64,000 bases of DNA, taken from assembly GCA_003254905.1 (NCBI GenBank), contig QANU01007790.1:344166-408165 (forward strand). Direction: 5' to 3'. Positions within the stretch are counted from its first letter, which is position 1; each line of letters opens with the position of its first letter. Below, piece by piece: positions 37,001-48,559 of the stretch. The position numbers and the translations under genes are program-made. The DNA is from Nissolia schottii (Eukaryota; Streptophyta; Magnoliopsida; Fabales; Fabaceae). Below the pieces are notes generated by a model, which was not told the origin of the DNA, ran no database searches, and saw nothing but the letters and a program-made list of their open reading frames with translations.

Positions 37001-37650
37001 AGGGGTGTTCATAACCTGGTCCGGCCCGCCAACCCGGACCAGCCCAAAGCAGTCGGGCTGAATCGAGCCCGATTTAAAAAAAAAACTCTAAAAAATCTGA
37101 TTTTAATTCATACCGGGTTCAGGTTTAGCCTCGGGCCACCCGACCCGGCCCAGCTACTATTATGCATTTTTTATTTTTTTTCCTTACCATCCCATTATGA
37201 GAAATCACAATAATGAAAGGAATTAGATTCTTACAATCCCATCTCATCTCATGATTGTAAATCTATTATAGTTAACTTTATTGCAAATCTATTGTAGTTT
37301 GGAGTTGATTTTTGTTCTTTTGCATGTTTTCAATTTTGTGATGTGTCTTTTATCTGTTCATAGTGATATGTAGCAGCCACAGGTGCTCGTATTTTGCACA
37401 TTTTATTCTTGAATTGGTTTCTTACTGCAAGGGGTTTTATTTTACAATAAAAAAGGCCCTTAGAAAATATAGAATCAAACATTTTGGCCTGTTTTGGCCC
37501 GCTTTGGCCCTGTCCAAACCCGGATTTTAACTTGGCCCGAAGATGGTCGGACCTATCGAGTTTAGGGTCGGGTCTGGATCTTCAAAATTGGTCCGGTCTA
37601 AATATAGGAGCGGGTTCAGGTATAGGCCAACCCGGCCTATGAACACTCCT
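37001..37650. mobile_element. hAT-like MITE (GGGTCGGG family) nested in MULE, copy 2
   Basis: Ends are aggggtgttcat and, inverted, aggagtgttcat. Next to both ends are GC-rich blocks (gtccggcccgccaacccgg; gcctataggccaaccc-like). Flanks agttcacgct (36991-37000) and agtgtacgct (37651-37660) agree in 8 of 10 positions, fitting an old hAT-type duplication. Confidence 0.65.
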
Positions 37651-37724
37651 AGTGTACGCTGCTCAAGAGCAGGAGTAAGAACACACTACAATAGAGCATG
37701 CACCTCTATTTTTAGTTCTTTTTG

Positions 37725-37958
37725 GACATAATACATAGGAGTCGATTTAAATTAACTCCTGTTTTTAAAAAATAATTAAAAAATTTTACATAGGAGTCGA
37801 TTTAAATCAACTCTTGTTTGAAAAAAAAATATTGCTTACACAAGAGTCAATTTAAATTGAGTCTCTTCATAAGAAATTTGGTTTATTTTAAAAACAACTT
37901 TATAATTAGTTCATTGTACAAATTTTTTATTTTTCATATTTTATTTCAGTAAATTTTC
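37725..37958. repeat. MULE right terminal inverted repeat
   Basis: Inverted copy of 35732-35964. Confidence 0.75.
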
Positions 37959-37968
37959 CATGGAATAT

Positions 37969-38648
37969 TACCCTAAAAAGATTGTCCAGAAAGAACCCAC
38001 TGAATTATAATAATGGCCAAAGCAAACTAGAACAAGCGAATGTCAATACATAATCTTTTTCACTAGCTTTATACTCGTTGAACCACCCGATGAAGATATA
38101 GAATAAATTCTGGACCAAGGGGTACCCTTTAAAGCTTTGGATACTACACACGCAACCTCTACTTTTTCCTTTTCCATTAGTGGTGGTTACAAGTGAAATT
38201 CACCCGTCCTTTTATATTCTTGATACCACTATAAAGCAAGACTCTGTTCTTGTCTTTTTTTCCCAAACCCCACATACGCACAAGCTAATAGAAATTGTCA
38301 GCAATTCTAAACAGAAAAAGTGAGCAGGTATCCGAATGTGCAGCACTGGTAACTCTATTTCAAGAAGTCAAAGAACGAAACCAAAATGATAATAAATTTG
38401 TAGCTCAACTGGCATCAATTAATGAATCTGAGAGTTTTGACTTCTTTTTTATTTTTAAAACTGCTTTAGCTGAAGGAAGTTTTTCTACATTTCAAAAGTA
38501 CTTCAAAGTAAAATTTTGTGGTGAGATTGTAGACAGCATATACTAATACTGCAACCTTGCATTGTGCAAAACTCTCAAAGCAAGTTATTTCCATTTCACA
38601 GTAGTAATAACAACAATAATAATAGAATACATAGAAAAAGCTGGTCAC
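37969..38648. other. intergenic, no gene recognised
   Basis: An 83-codon frame at 38295-38546 has no recognisable domain. Nothing else seen. Confidence 0.45.
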
Positions 38649-38658
38649 AATCAAAACT

Positions 38659-39546
38659 ATGGGTCTCAAACGGGCCGGGCCGGGCCGGCCGGTTTAGACC
38701 CGTGGGCCTAAACGAGTTGGGCCAAAATTATGCCTATTTTTAAGATCTTACTCATTTATGATCGGTCCGCTGGCCTAAACGGGTCAGCCCGTTGGCCCGT
38801 TTATTATTTTTTTTAAAAAAAATTAAAATTTTGGTCTATTTTTTATGATTTAAATACAAAGTTGTGAATAAGTATGCGCGATCATTTTTAACTATTTTTT
38901 ATCGTCTATCTATTAATTAATTAGAAATAAATAGTTTAAATGGTTGATTGCGATATTATATTATCTTTTTTGTTCCTTCAACTATCTTGGTTGAAAGATA
39001 TCAAATGCTTTCAAATGCTATCTGAAATCGATTCATGAACTAATACAACTTTTATTAATTAAATGACGACATATAACATTGATGTGAGTACTGTTATGTT
39101 ATTGATCAAAAGCACAATTGAAACTCTTTCTCATAGATTAATCAATAATAAACAAGGTTTGAAAGTATATATCAACTTGTAGGGCGTAAGCACTCATTGA
39201 AGGAATAGAATGCAAAATTTATCAATATCTGTGTCATTGCACTTCAGCTGTATAGCAATATAAATATAATTAAGTAGTTAAGCATAACAAATAGTTAAAC
39301 ATGCTCAATTATAAGTAAACTCTTAGACTCCAAAATAAAATTTAGAGTCCAAAATGAAACTTTTAAAAAATTAATTTTTTTATAAATAAATAAAAATTCA
39401 CGGGCTCACAGGCTAGCCCGTGGGCCTAAACGGGTCGTGCCAAGTTTTTTTAAAATTTTCATAAGCATATCTTTTGCATGTAAAACCCGTCCATTTAACC
39501 AGGTAAACGAACCGGGCCCATGGGCCAGACTAATTTTAACAGCCCT
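38659..39546. mobile_element. hAT-like MITE (GGGCCGGG family), copy 3
   Basis: An 888-bp element between perfect 10-bp copies of aatcaaaact (38649-38658 and 39547-39556). Its ends are atgggtctcaaacgggcc and, inverted, agggctgttaaaattagtct. Both ends carry GGGCC/GGCCC-rich subterminal sequence and the centre is AT-rich and non-coding. Confidence 0.75.
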
Positions 39547-39592
39547 AATCAAAACTCAAGGCTAGGGCCAATAAACTGATAAATAACACACA

Positions 39593-40743
39593 CTAGAGAT
39601 AATGCCCGTGGGCTCGCTAATATTTGTTTAAATTTTTTTAATAATAATATTTTTTTAAAGAAAGATGTGATAATGATTAAAAATTAGATATAAAAATATA
39701 TTATTTTTTAGGTTTTTTACACAACATTTTAGTGTAATACGTGTATTTCTCTTTTTTTAATTATAAGAATTTTAAACCCTTTTCTTTATTTTTTAAAAAT
39801 ATTATTATATATTTATAAAGAAATAATTCTTTAGTAGTCCATTTATATCGACCATTTTAAAGTAAATAATTACTTTATCTTAAATAATTAGTTATTTAAA
39901 TATTTAGATAAATATATTTTTTAAAATATACTTTTATAATTTGTTATTTGCACTTATTTATTTGCTAAAGTTTTGCACAATTTTAGATGTGTTATAAATA
40001 ATATAACTATTTTTTAATGTAATTTCTTTAATTTTAAATAAAATAAAATAAGAAATAAAAAAATAAAAGCCATTAGTGAAGGAGAAGAAAATATATCAAT
40101 TTCTCTTTTCTAATGTTTTCATGAATAAGTAAAAAAATATGTGAATTCAATGTTGATATTGAAGAGACATTGACATTGATGTGGGTATGAAAAGGGGAGT
40201 TTTTTAAAACATGGATCGGATTAGAATTTTAAAATTATATGGGGTTGGGTACTGAAATCGTCATAAGTAGCAGGCATTTTCAAAAATAAAAAAAATTGAA
40301 ACAAATAAATAAAAACAAGTACTGAAATCGCCTTTATGCATGGCAATTTTAGGGTTTCAAAGTAAAAAATAGAGGAGACAGAACACGAGGTTGAGGGGAC
40401 AGGAGAGACAAAACTGAAATTGCCCGCCCCATTGCGATTTTAGGTTTTCAACGTCAGAGGAGACAGAACACGAGTTGAGGGGTCATGAGAGACAAATGAG
40501 GTTTTCATTTTCCCTTAGTTGCAGCACGAAGCTCATACTTTCTCCACCTATAAATACATACATCCTTATTTATTACCATACATGCATCCTCATCAATTAC
40601 TTCATCTGTTTCTATGCAAAAATAATTATCTTCTTTAGTTACTATAAAAAAAAATTCATCTTCTTCTAAAAAAAATTTCCGATTAATTCATCTTGTTCAT
40701 TCACAAGTTTTTAGAAGAATAGCGTTAAAAATCTAGTATTAAG
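39593..40743 (-). mobile_element. possible Helitron 3' end (minus) and AT-rich body
   Basis: Read on the minus strand, a small palindrome gcccacgggc (39604-39613) is followed by attatct and CTAG, with a T outside, at 39596-39592. This fits the hairpin plus CTRR-T Helitron terminus. The hairpin is weak and no 5' TC end was located, so the right limit is arbitrary. The rest is AT-rich without genes, with aatcgcc-type motifs near 40250-40340. Confidence 0.35.
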
Positions 40744-41308
40744 ATGGTGAGACCTCTGAAGGATGATGATACTATGAACCCTCCATAACACATCTTAGTA
40801 AAAGTGCTTGAAAATGATCAGGTTTATATTTATGTTATATTTTATTCATGTTATATTTTATTCATGTCTGTATTCAAACATAGCCATGATGAATGTTATA
40901 TTTTATTGTTAATTTTTTTAAGTATTTCATAAAAAAGTGAAATACAAAGTATGCTCTATATTTGCCTTATTATCAGGATCTTATGTACCATAAATCTGTA
41001 AGAGCTTTGAGATTTTAAAAAAATACAATAAAAAAATACTTGTTATTTGTTTAATTTTTAATGTTGATTTTATTATTACAGTATACGCAGTTGTTGTGAA
41101 CTAGACACGGGGTTATTGAGTCACTGAATCCCCTTATACGACTGTATCTTGAAAATGCTGATTTGTTACAGGCATCCTTGTTACCTGAGATTGGAGTGAA
41201 CTAAGGACTTATTGTTGCGCTTGTTGAGTAGTAGAGGTTAAAGGCCCACACGTTTCATCTACCATACGACGAGTGTGTAGTCACACTAGAGGATGTGAAT
41301 ATAATCAT
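40744..41308 (+). pseudogene. plant mobile domain (MAIN-like) pseudogene, copy 2
   Basis: Exon 1 (40744-40821) reads MVRPLKDDDTMNPP*HILVK, with a stop, and ends at a good donor (cag/gtttat). Exon 2 starts at 41082 after ttattacag and reads ESLNPLIRLYLENADLLQAS and then KAHTFHLPYDECVVTLEDVN, the same domain signature as copy 1 but with four in-frame stops. It is cut off at 41308 by the next element. The first-exon match to copy 1 (MVRPxKxDD) and the identical intron position show both descend from one mobile gene. Confidence 0.72.
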
Positions 41309-42280
41309 GGTTATCAAAATCGCGTGTTAACTCATAAACTCGTACGAGTTTACGTTCCTAGGTAGTAAAATCAAGCTAACTCGCATGTAAACTCGTTTTT
41401 GGGTAAACTCGGGTAAACTCGTGTAAATTCGCATAAAATCGCGAGTTTACTACCGAGTTCACGAGTTTACCAAATTGTGGGGTTTTTTTTTAAACGACGT
41501 CGTCGTGTTGCACGTCTCAGAGTTTTTAAATTTAGGTTTTTTAGTGTTTCAATGTTGCCATTCACAGTTGCGCCTGCAATCGTGCTTCGTCATGCCGTTG
41601 TGCTTCGTTGTGCTCCTCCGTCATGCTCCGTCGCTAATCCATCGTATGTATTTCATCTTTTGCTCAAAGATCTTTCTTACCAGGGTGCGTGGCCTCTACA
41701 TCGCTATCTGTGCTTTAGTGTTTTGGATTGGAGACATCATCATCACATACTCGCTTCTTGTGATGCTCAGTACTATGGGACTCGCTAGTATCTTCGGTGT
41801 TTATGCTGTTGTGTGTGTCATCTCCTGAATATTTGTGTTCTTAAAGGTTTCAGAAACAAAGGGCATGCCCCTCGAAGTCATCACCAAGCTTGAGTGAGTG
41901 ACATTGTTTTAGAAACAAAGGTTGTCGGCTCGAAGCAAGCTACTTCTGTCAAGAATGAGTGACATTATTCTTTATATACATTTGCTATGTTGGTTGCTCA
42001 ACACACTGCCTCTCTCTTGTGTTGATTTATGTGGAGGAGGATATGTTCTGGTTCAAACATATGTATTATATATGAATTGAATTTAAAACTCATATATTTC
42101 ATCTTTATTTGTGTTTTGTTATGGAGTTAAAAGTATTTATGAATTTCAAGTTTTATTAAATATATTTTTGTACCATAATAGTTTTTTTAAAAAAAATTTA
42201 ACATTTTTTTAATAATAGATAAATTCGTACGAGTTTACGGAGACTTTACAAGTTTACTTAAACTCTCGAGTTTGATAACC
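41309..42280. mobile_element. TIR element with ggttatcaaa ends
   Basis: The left end is ggttatcaaaatcg and the right end inverted is ggttatcaaactcg. Both ends continue with many aactcg/cgagtt motifs, including an 18-bp perfect palindrome taaactcgtacgagttta (41335-41352) recurring near 42226-42240. The interior carries open frames at 41475-41828 with no recognisable domain. No target duplication is visible at the boundaries. Class is unknown. Confidence 0.6.
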
Positions 42281-43265
42281 TTGTTGTCCACCATTTCATC
42301 ATCCATGATTCGAGCTTGACAATCCAGTAGGATTGATGGCAGTAAATCTATTGGCATTTTTGGTCATTGTGATTCTACAACAATCCTCTGCAACGTTACC
42401 AATTGGAATCTCAGGAAACCTCAAGAAAATCGCTCAAGTGTTTCCAAATTCCTATGGCAATCTCTTCCGATCTAGTTGAAACTTTAAATTTCTCAAAAAT
42501 CAATGAAGATTCTTGAGATCTTGTCATGTCGTGGATGGAAGCTACGTACAGAAATGAAGGATTAAACGAATGAATCAGAGTTGGTTGTGCAACATAGCTC
42601 TCTCTAAGAGAGCTCTAATACCATAACAGAAAACTGAGACAAAGTGAAAGAAACGATTGAAAGAACTTAATGCATTGATTAATCTGAGTTGAGTTAATAA
42701 AAATGAGAATGAGAACTTGTTTATGTAGTGCCTAGAGCGAGCGTACACTAGTCATGCTGAACCTGAGAGTATAGAATCTTACTCTCCGTAGTTTAACAAA
42801 CTTAACCATCCCAACTCCCCTCCAATTGACATTTCCAACTATTTCCCAATCGTTGAAGCAGCTGCATCTGTTGGTGAAGATTCATTCTTCACTCCTATTA
42901 CTTAAGTTGCATCATTATTGTGATTTCTGTTCTTTTCCAAATTTCTTCGGTGGAAAGAGTTTCCTGCATCCATTGGTGACTTTTTCTTCGAGTCAAATAG
43001 CAGTTCTGTTCACTTCCAAACTTGATATACCTTTTTATAATTGGAGGCATAGAACAGCTAGATTTTTCCAGTTGAAAGTTTGGCGGGAATGGGATCAAAT
43101 GAGGGTTTGTGGGAGATATTTGGACCAAGTTTATCTTTATTATGGGACCAAGTTTTTTTATGTGTTTGTTCCATGCCAATTTTAATGGAATTATATCGTG
43201 TGAGAATCTAAATTGATATTTACTCAATCTTTTATATACCACTTAGAAAAGCAAAAATTCTAACA
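42281..43265 (-). mobile_element. Ty1/copia 5' LTR, primer-binding site and truncated leader
   Basis: On the minus strand an LTR starts TGTTAGAATTTTTGC at 43265 with a TATA-like tatataaa shortly after. It ends near 42624 (ttttctgtta) directly before the primer-binding site tggtattagagct (42623-42611), complementary to the initiator Met-tRNA end as in Ty1/copia. The internal leader continues to 42281, where the ggttatcaaa element begins. No second LTR in the window. Confidence 0.72.
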
Positions 43266-44111
43266 CTCCATTGTTTGATGCTTATGCTTCCAACATGAGT
43301 CAAAGATCATTATTCAGCAGCAAAGATTGGTACAATAATGTTTAAGAAGTGGATTGGATTAATTCTTCATTTTTGCATAAGGATATACAGCTGTTTCTTA
43401 GTTTTTTTTAATGGTTGTTTCTTAGCTTTTTTAGCTTTTAAGGAAAGAATTTTCTGAGAGTTGACTTTTAGTCCATACTTTTTTTTAAATTCTACTATTT
43501 CAATATAGGAGTTTATTTTACCTTTAAAAAAATTATTAATCAATAAAAATTTAATAAAAAAAGCAAAAGGTATAGATTCAAGCAAATCTTTACTTTATAT
43601 TTATATACATTTTCAAAAAAAAAATTTAGGGGGGTGGGTTGGTTTATAAAGTAAGATCTCACTGATTACCTTTATGTTAAACTGTTTTTCGGGGTTTAAA
43701 TTATAGTATTCAAAATCTAATGAGATTTATTTAAGTGGAGTGAAGTCAATCCATTATAGAGAGAGGTAGATCTAAATTTACGATTTGATGTGTTATTTTG
43801 ACTTTTAAAAGTTTATATTGTCAAAGAGTTGGGTTATTTAAATTCTTTATTAGTGAAACATTGTGTCAACTCATAATTCATTTATGAGATCTCAATAGTT
43901 GTGAGTTACATTGAAATTTCATCAAATGATAAATGTGTTATAAGTTGACACGATATTTCATAAATAATAAGTATAAATGTTTCTCCTCGTGAAATTACAT
44001 GTGGAGTTGACTTATGATTGTGGTATTTGACATTGGATTGAATATGGATGGTTGGTGGAAATTTTAAGAAGTCTTTATAGTGGAGAAAATATAATTTTTT
44101 TAAGGGAAAAG
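43266..44111. other. AT-rich intergenic sequence
   Basis: No gene or repeat structure recognised. Confidence 0.5.
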
Positions 44112-44277
44112 CTAAAAGGTGCTTTTATGACACTTTTTAAAGAGATAAAAATAAAATGTTTTGAGATTTTTTTTATGTTTTCAATGCTTTAAAGACTTAG
44201 ATATTCTAATTTTTCTATACAATATTTCTTTTTTTTTTTTTTACTTTCTTAAGAAGTGTCCTTATGACACTTGTTAG
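44112..44277. mobile_element. small MITE (ctaacaagtgtc family), copy 1
   Basis: A 166-bp element. The left end ctaaaaggtgcttttatgac and right end inverted ctaacaagtgtcataaggac form about 30-bp terminal inverted repeats. A second copy is at 58171-58324. Confidence 0.65.
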
Positions 44278-46578
44278 TAAAATCTTCTTATTAATTGAGC
44301 TATTTTAGACTCATTTTATATAAAATACTATATTGACTATATCACATCTATTAATTGAATGGGATTACAATAATATTCACACCTCATTGAGATCTCATTT
44401 AATTCATGGTTCTCAAAATCGAGTTGGACATCAAACTAAACTAAACAATGGGTCAAGGATTTATAGGTTCAACCAAAATATAATTAAATATATATTTAGT
44501 TATTTGTATATTTATTTATATGTATAAATGGGTATCCATGTAATATAATATATATATATATATATAAATGGATATCAGTGCCACACTTTATGAATTGTTT
44601 TTGTAAGATACTTTTAAACCACAAGATAAATAAGCGGGAAAAAAAACCATAACATAAACCTCTATGCACAAGACCCAAACTCTTAGTAGAAGCGCACATA
44701 TATATTACTTTTAATAATAAATTTGTTTTGATAAAACAAGGCCCACGCCACTATAGTACCATTATGCTTCAAACAAATAAAACGTACTATATTCAAACCC
44801 TAACACTAGAGGGAGAAAGTAGAGAGAAAGAGAGAAAAACCAGCGCACTAGCAAATTTGGTGGGAGAATCATGCCATGGAGGTGGTCCTCTACTCCAAGG
44901 TGGCCAATGAACCAACCCCCCTTCTTTCTTTCATCTTCTTTTTGTTTTCTTTTACTTTTCTGTCCGGTTTTTTTTTTTTTTTATTTTGCCTATAAAGGGG
45001 AGCTAGTATATGGAGTTGTTCATCTCCTCCATGGAAGATCTAGCTACCTCCTCTATGCTCTATTTTTTTTTTTTCGTTCCTCGACTTCAAACTACCTTAT
45101 GAGTGCTTGATTTCATATCTAGTAAACTGATTTTTCACATAAGGCGGATCGACGACTATGGCCGGAGGTTATGGGTTGAGACTTTCTTCGGAACAATAGG
45201 CCTCCTTCTCCAACACACCAATGTTTTAGAGGCTTGTTGTTCTCTAGGGCACTTGGCTTTTCAAACTTTTGTGGTGTTTATCGCTCTATACAACCTAATT
45301 TAAAGGGTTATAGAACACTTCATCTAGAAGATATGAGATATTGACGTTGTTCACATGGACGTTCAAGGGTACTCGTAGTGTGATGCAAATGGAATCGTTG
45401 ATGTGTCACTTATAGTTGTATGAGTTTCATTGGTTTGTATTTTAGGCTCAATCTTATTTTAACAAGTTCAATTATATCAGGTTCTTTGTTGTAATTAGGC
45501 TTATGCCTTTGAATATTATCAATGAAAGTTTGTTGACCAAAAAAACAATCATACATACGAAACCCTAAATGTTGGAAGTTGTGTTCTCTCTTTCTCTCAT
45601 CTTTTGGTCTACAATCCTTTCTCTTCTTTTGGTTTGCGACAACATACATCCACCCCTCCACTCTGACACTACTGAATGTCTCTCCACCTTGACGATGATC
45701 ACAATGACGAGGGCGACGAACCACCATGCTTTCGTTCCTTCGTCACTCTCTCCACAATCCCAATAAAATCTCAACTTTTTCTGTCTCTCTACAATTGAAC
45801 CACCCACCCAATCACCCACTTTTGGTTTAGGCGGTTCACTGATTTTTTACTGGTTTTTCCAGTTTTTGACTGGTTTTTGAGTCAACGGTTTTTAGTACTT
45901 GATCGGATCGGTGGAGGCTCCAGTTCCTTGTTTAACCAGTTCAACTGGTTGGTCCGGTCCAGTTTAGAGAATAGTAATAATAAATGAAGTGTGAGTTGGT
46001 ATACAATGTCTCGCTTAAAATGAATATGCATGAAATTTCTTTTTTGAATTTATTTATGCACTGCTCAGCATCTTTGCCACTTATTTTTGGGTGTGTTTGT
46101 AGGTTGCAGCATTGTGTTATTGTGAGGTCTTTTAGGGGTCATCTTTGTAGAAAACAGAAGGGAGTAAAGCATGTTGTTAAGTGGTCAATTCTCTAAGGGA
46201 TGTGGATATTGCCACATGTGCTTGTCTTCAGGTGTTTGTGGTTGTTTTGATGGGAGCTAGTTAGATGTTTCTCTGGTCTTTTGTTGCTTTATGTTACGTT
46301 GTTTTTTTAGTTCTGTATGGTTTCATATCTCCTGAACTCTACTCCAATCTTCTTTTGGGGTGCCGTTTTTAGTCTATGTTTAATATTAAAAACAAAAGGG
46401 AGATACAATTTTCACCACAATAATCTTTTTTTCATTAACAAAATTGAAACTTGATATTGAGTGATTTAGTTGACACATTTAATAACCCATTATCAATACA
46501 TGCTTTCACAGATGATATATCATAAATGGATGAGTTGAGAAAAATATTATATTGTAACTTTAGTTGATCATTGGCATT
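44278..46578. other. intergenic with simple repeats, no gene recognised
   Basis: Contains a short (AT)n at 44549-44568 and poly-T tracts near 44965-44982 and 45062-45075. A stretch at 45835-45965 is dense in ggttt/aaccag motifs (cactgattttttactggttt ... aactggttggtccggtccag) and may be another non-autonomous element. A segment ending ttgttgaccaaaaaaac at 45546 looks like a retroposed 3' end. The opposed open frames at 45410-45819 are not supported. Confidence 0.4.
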
Positions 46579-46583
46579 ATAAC
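46579..46583. repeat. target-site duplication, left (ataac)
   Basis: Perfect match to 47050-47054. Confidence 0.8.
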
Positions 46584-47049
46584 TGTTACGGACTGGCCAT
46601 AAAGGCCCATCCTAGCGGCCCCAAAGCCCTGGCCCATATCCGCGGACCCGACCCGACCGCCCATGTGGCAGGTCGCCCCGAGGTCGCCACTCTCAACCGT
46701 CCAAGATAAGATAACCCATTCCCCATATCTCATCTGTCCAAGATAAGATATAGCCACGCCGGTATCCGCGGGCGAAGCGCATAGCTCGGGGTCGAGATAT
46801 CCCCCACCGCCGAGATACGCGGAACCTCCTCAACCGCCTCAGCTATTTAATAAGCTCGCCCCCAGGTATGAGATCATCCAATAATCACTTACTATACTCC
46901 TTAGACCCTTGCTTACTTGAGCGTCGGAGTAATTGCAGGTACACACCGTAATCGCGAGTCCAGAGATCGATCGTGCCAGAGCTAGAGCATTCATCCCGTT
47001 CCCGAGCCTCAGGATCCAGAGCTTGTACCGAGGTGCATACTTCAGAACA
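46584..47049. mobile_element. solo LTR, probably gypsy-type, with perfect 5-bp TSD
   Basis: A 466-bp GC-rich unit starting tgttacggactggcc and ending cttcagaaca (TG...CA), bounded on both sides by ataac. It has a TATA-like element (ctatttaataagc, about 46842-46854). No internal retrotransposon sequence adjoins it, so it is the product of LTR-LTR recombination. Its composition contrasts sharply with the AT-rich flanks. Assignment to Ty3/gypsy rests on resemblance to plant gypsy LTRs only. Confidence 0.82.
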
Positions 47050-47054
47050 ATAAC
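47050..47054. repeat. target-site duplication, right (ataac)
   Basis: Perfect match to 46579-46583. Confidence 0.8.
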
Positions 47055-47928
47055 CATCATAACCTCCCGTTGATAGTGCCTATGGATTATCTTGATAATT
47101 GCTAATAAAACTAATAGGACTAGCTTAATGCCATTAGGAGTTGCATGCTAAGGTATCATTATTATTGGCAACGTGACTTTCTATTAAGTCTCCGCTAGTC
47201 GCGACATCGCTTTCATAGCAACGCATGTGACTGGATTGTGACTCATAACCTATTTTGGTCATTAATGTATTTTCTACAAAATAAATTATTTTATTTTATT
47301 TTGATACTATGAGAAACACGTTTTGACAAATAAGGATTTGTGAAAATACGTTTTATGAAAGACACTACTATGAAAATAAGGATTTATAAAAGTGTGTTTA
47401 GAAAATATTTTAAAGTTCATGAAAACTACTTTGGAATTGCACATGGGACCATTTGTTTAATTGCATGATTGTTTTCATAAATGTTGTTGAGTGTACGAGG
47501 AAGAACCTGATATTTATGAGAAAGAACCGTGATTGTATGATAAATGCAAGTTATTTCGATTCAGTTTGAATTCACTTGTAACTCAAGTACCGTGTTCTTT
47601 GACTATCAGGTCATTTATTCAATATTAATCCGAATTAGCTTCGACTGCCCAGTTGTTACATGTACTTCATACAAATAGAGTTATCCACACAGGAATTGAT
47701 TTCCGTTCCTGCAACAAGAAACCCGGGATCAAGAGTTAAGTTCGGTGAATTCTCATAGTCGAGTTTGATAAGGTTAGAGCACTACCAAAATACTAAGTGT
47801 TCATTCTGGTCAAATTGATTTGTGAAAGGTATTTGTGCTTTGTCAAATTTACGACTCAAACACTAGTCCTCTTGCCATTTTTGGGTGCTAGCAGGCCATT
47901 TCTTACCACTATGTGGTAGGGCAGATCA
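47055..47928. other. degenerate retroelement-like sequence
   Basis: No gene. The stretch 47410-47470 (tcatgaaaactacttt ... ggaccatttgtt) resembles 55250-55300, suggesting both are decayed copies of one LTR or untranslated retroelement region. Confidence 0.4.
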
Positions 47929-48454
47929 TGTTGGGAAAATTAGCTCATGCTTATAAAGAATAAGAATTAATTTTATTTTTATTTTATCTTTGAAATGTAT
48001 ATCCTTGAGATTATTTTTTGATTGGGGAATATTTGAATATTTAATTTGTGGATATGGATAATTCTATTAGGATATAGAAAATATGTTAGGATTTGAAATA
48101 ATTAAGGACTCTTAGAGATTGAGAATTATTGATTATAAATAAAATAAATGACTTAGATGTGTAGTAGGTGAGAGAACAAGATGTGAGAGATATTTTGAGT
48201 TATGAGAGAAGTTGTACAAGGAGTCTTAGGTGTGGGAACCATGATACTCTTGTATTGCTATTCTTCTCGTAGTAAAAGTATTTATCATCCAGTGGATTTA
48301 GGCATGAGATTTGACCAACTACATTAAATTCTTATGTCTCAATACTCGTTGTCATCTTGTTAATTTATTTCTTTGTATTTTTGTGTTGTTATTTAGTTTA
48401 TTGGATTCGTACAAGGTTGTGTCCAGGACTCACTATTTTGTGCGTTCTCCAACA
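47929..48454 (+). mobile_element. Ty1/copia-type solo LTR
   Basis: Starts tgttgggaaaattagc and ends ggttgtgtccaggactcact ... tgcgttctccaaca, about 526 bp, with the layout of a plant copia LTR. Neither a primer-binding site nor a polypurine tract adjoins it. Flanking pentamers gatca and attca agree only in part, so the duplication is eroded or the ends are slightly misplaced. Confidence 0.55.
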
Positions 48455-48559
48455 ATTCACGTTGTAACGCAACACACACAAACTCGTGCTCAGAAGCATG
48501 ACCTAAACAGAAACAGAGCACACTCAAGTCGTATCTCTTACACCGCCACATGTTTGAGA

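Larger units (their letters stand above)
35732..37958. mobile_element. Mutator-like element with about 234-bp terminal inverted repeats
   Basis: The left arm 35732-35964 and right arm 37725-37958 are inverted copies along their whole length. Shared blocks include gaaaatttaytgaaataaaa, caatgaacyaattrtaaa, a thrice-repeated arm motif 'gagt(c/t)aatttaaat' and ctatgtattatrtc. The arms begin with G and are flanked by a 10-bp duplication with one mismatch; long inverted repeats and 9-11-bp duplications indicate Mutator superfamily. Inside are an unrecognised minus-strand reading frame and a nested 650-bp hAT MITE. No MULE transposase motifs are seen, so it is non-autonomous, possibly carrying host or transposon gene pieces. 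Confidence 0.75.

Noticed and set aside
41475-41828. Two overlapping plus-strand frames of about 110 codons inside the ggttatcaaa element
   Set aside because: Different frames over the same DNA, no domain, hydrophobic composition typical of T-rich sequence.
42826-43242. Frames of 114-119 codons on both strands
   Set aside because: They lie within the copia LTR, which is non-coding.
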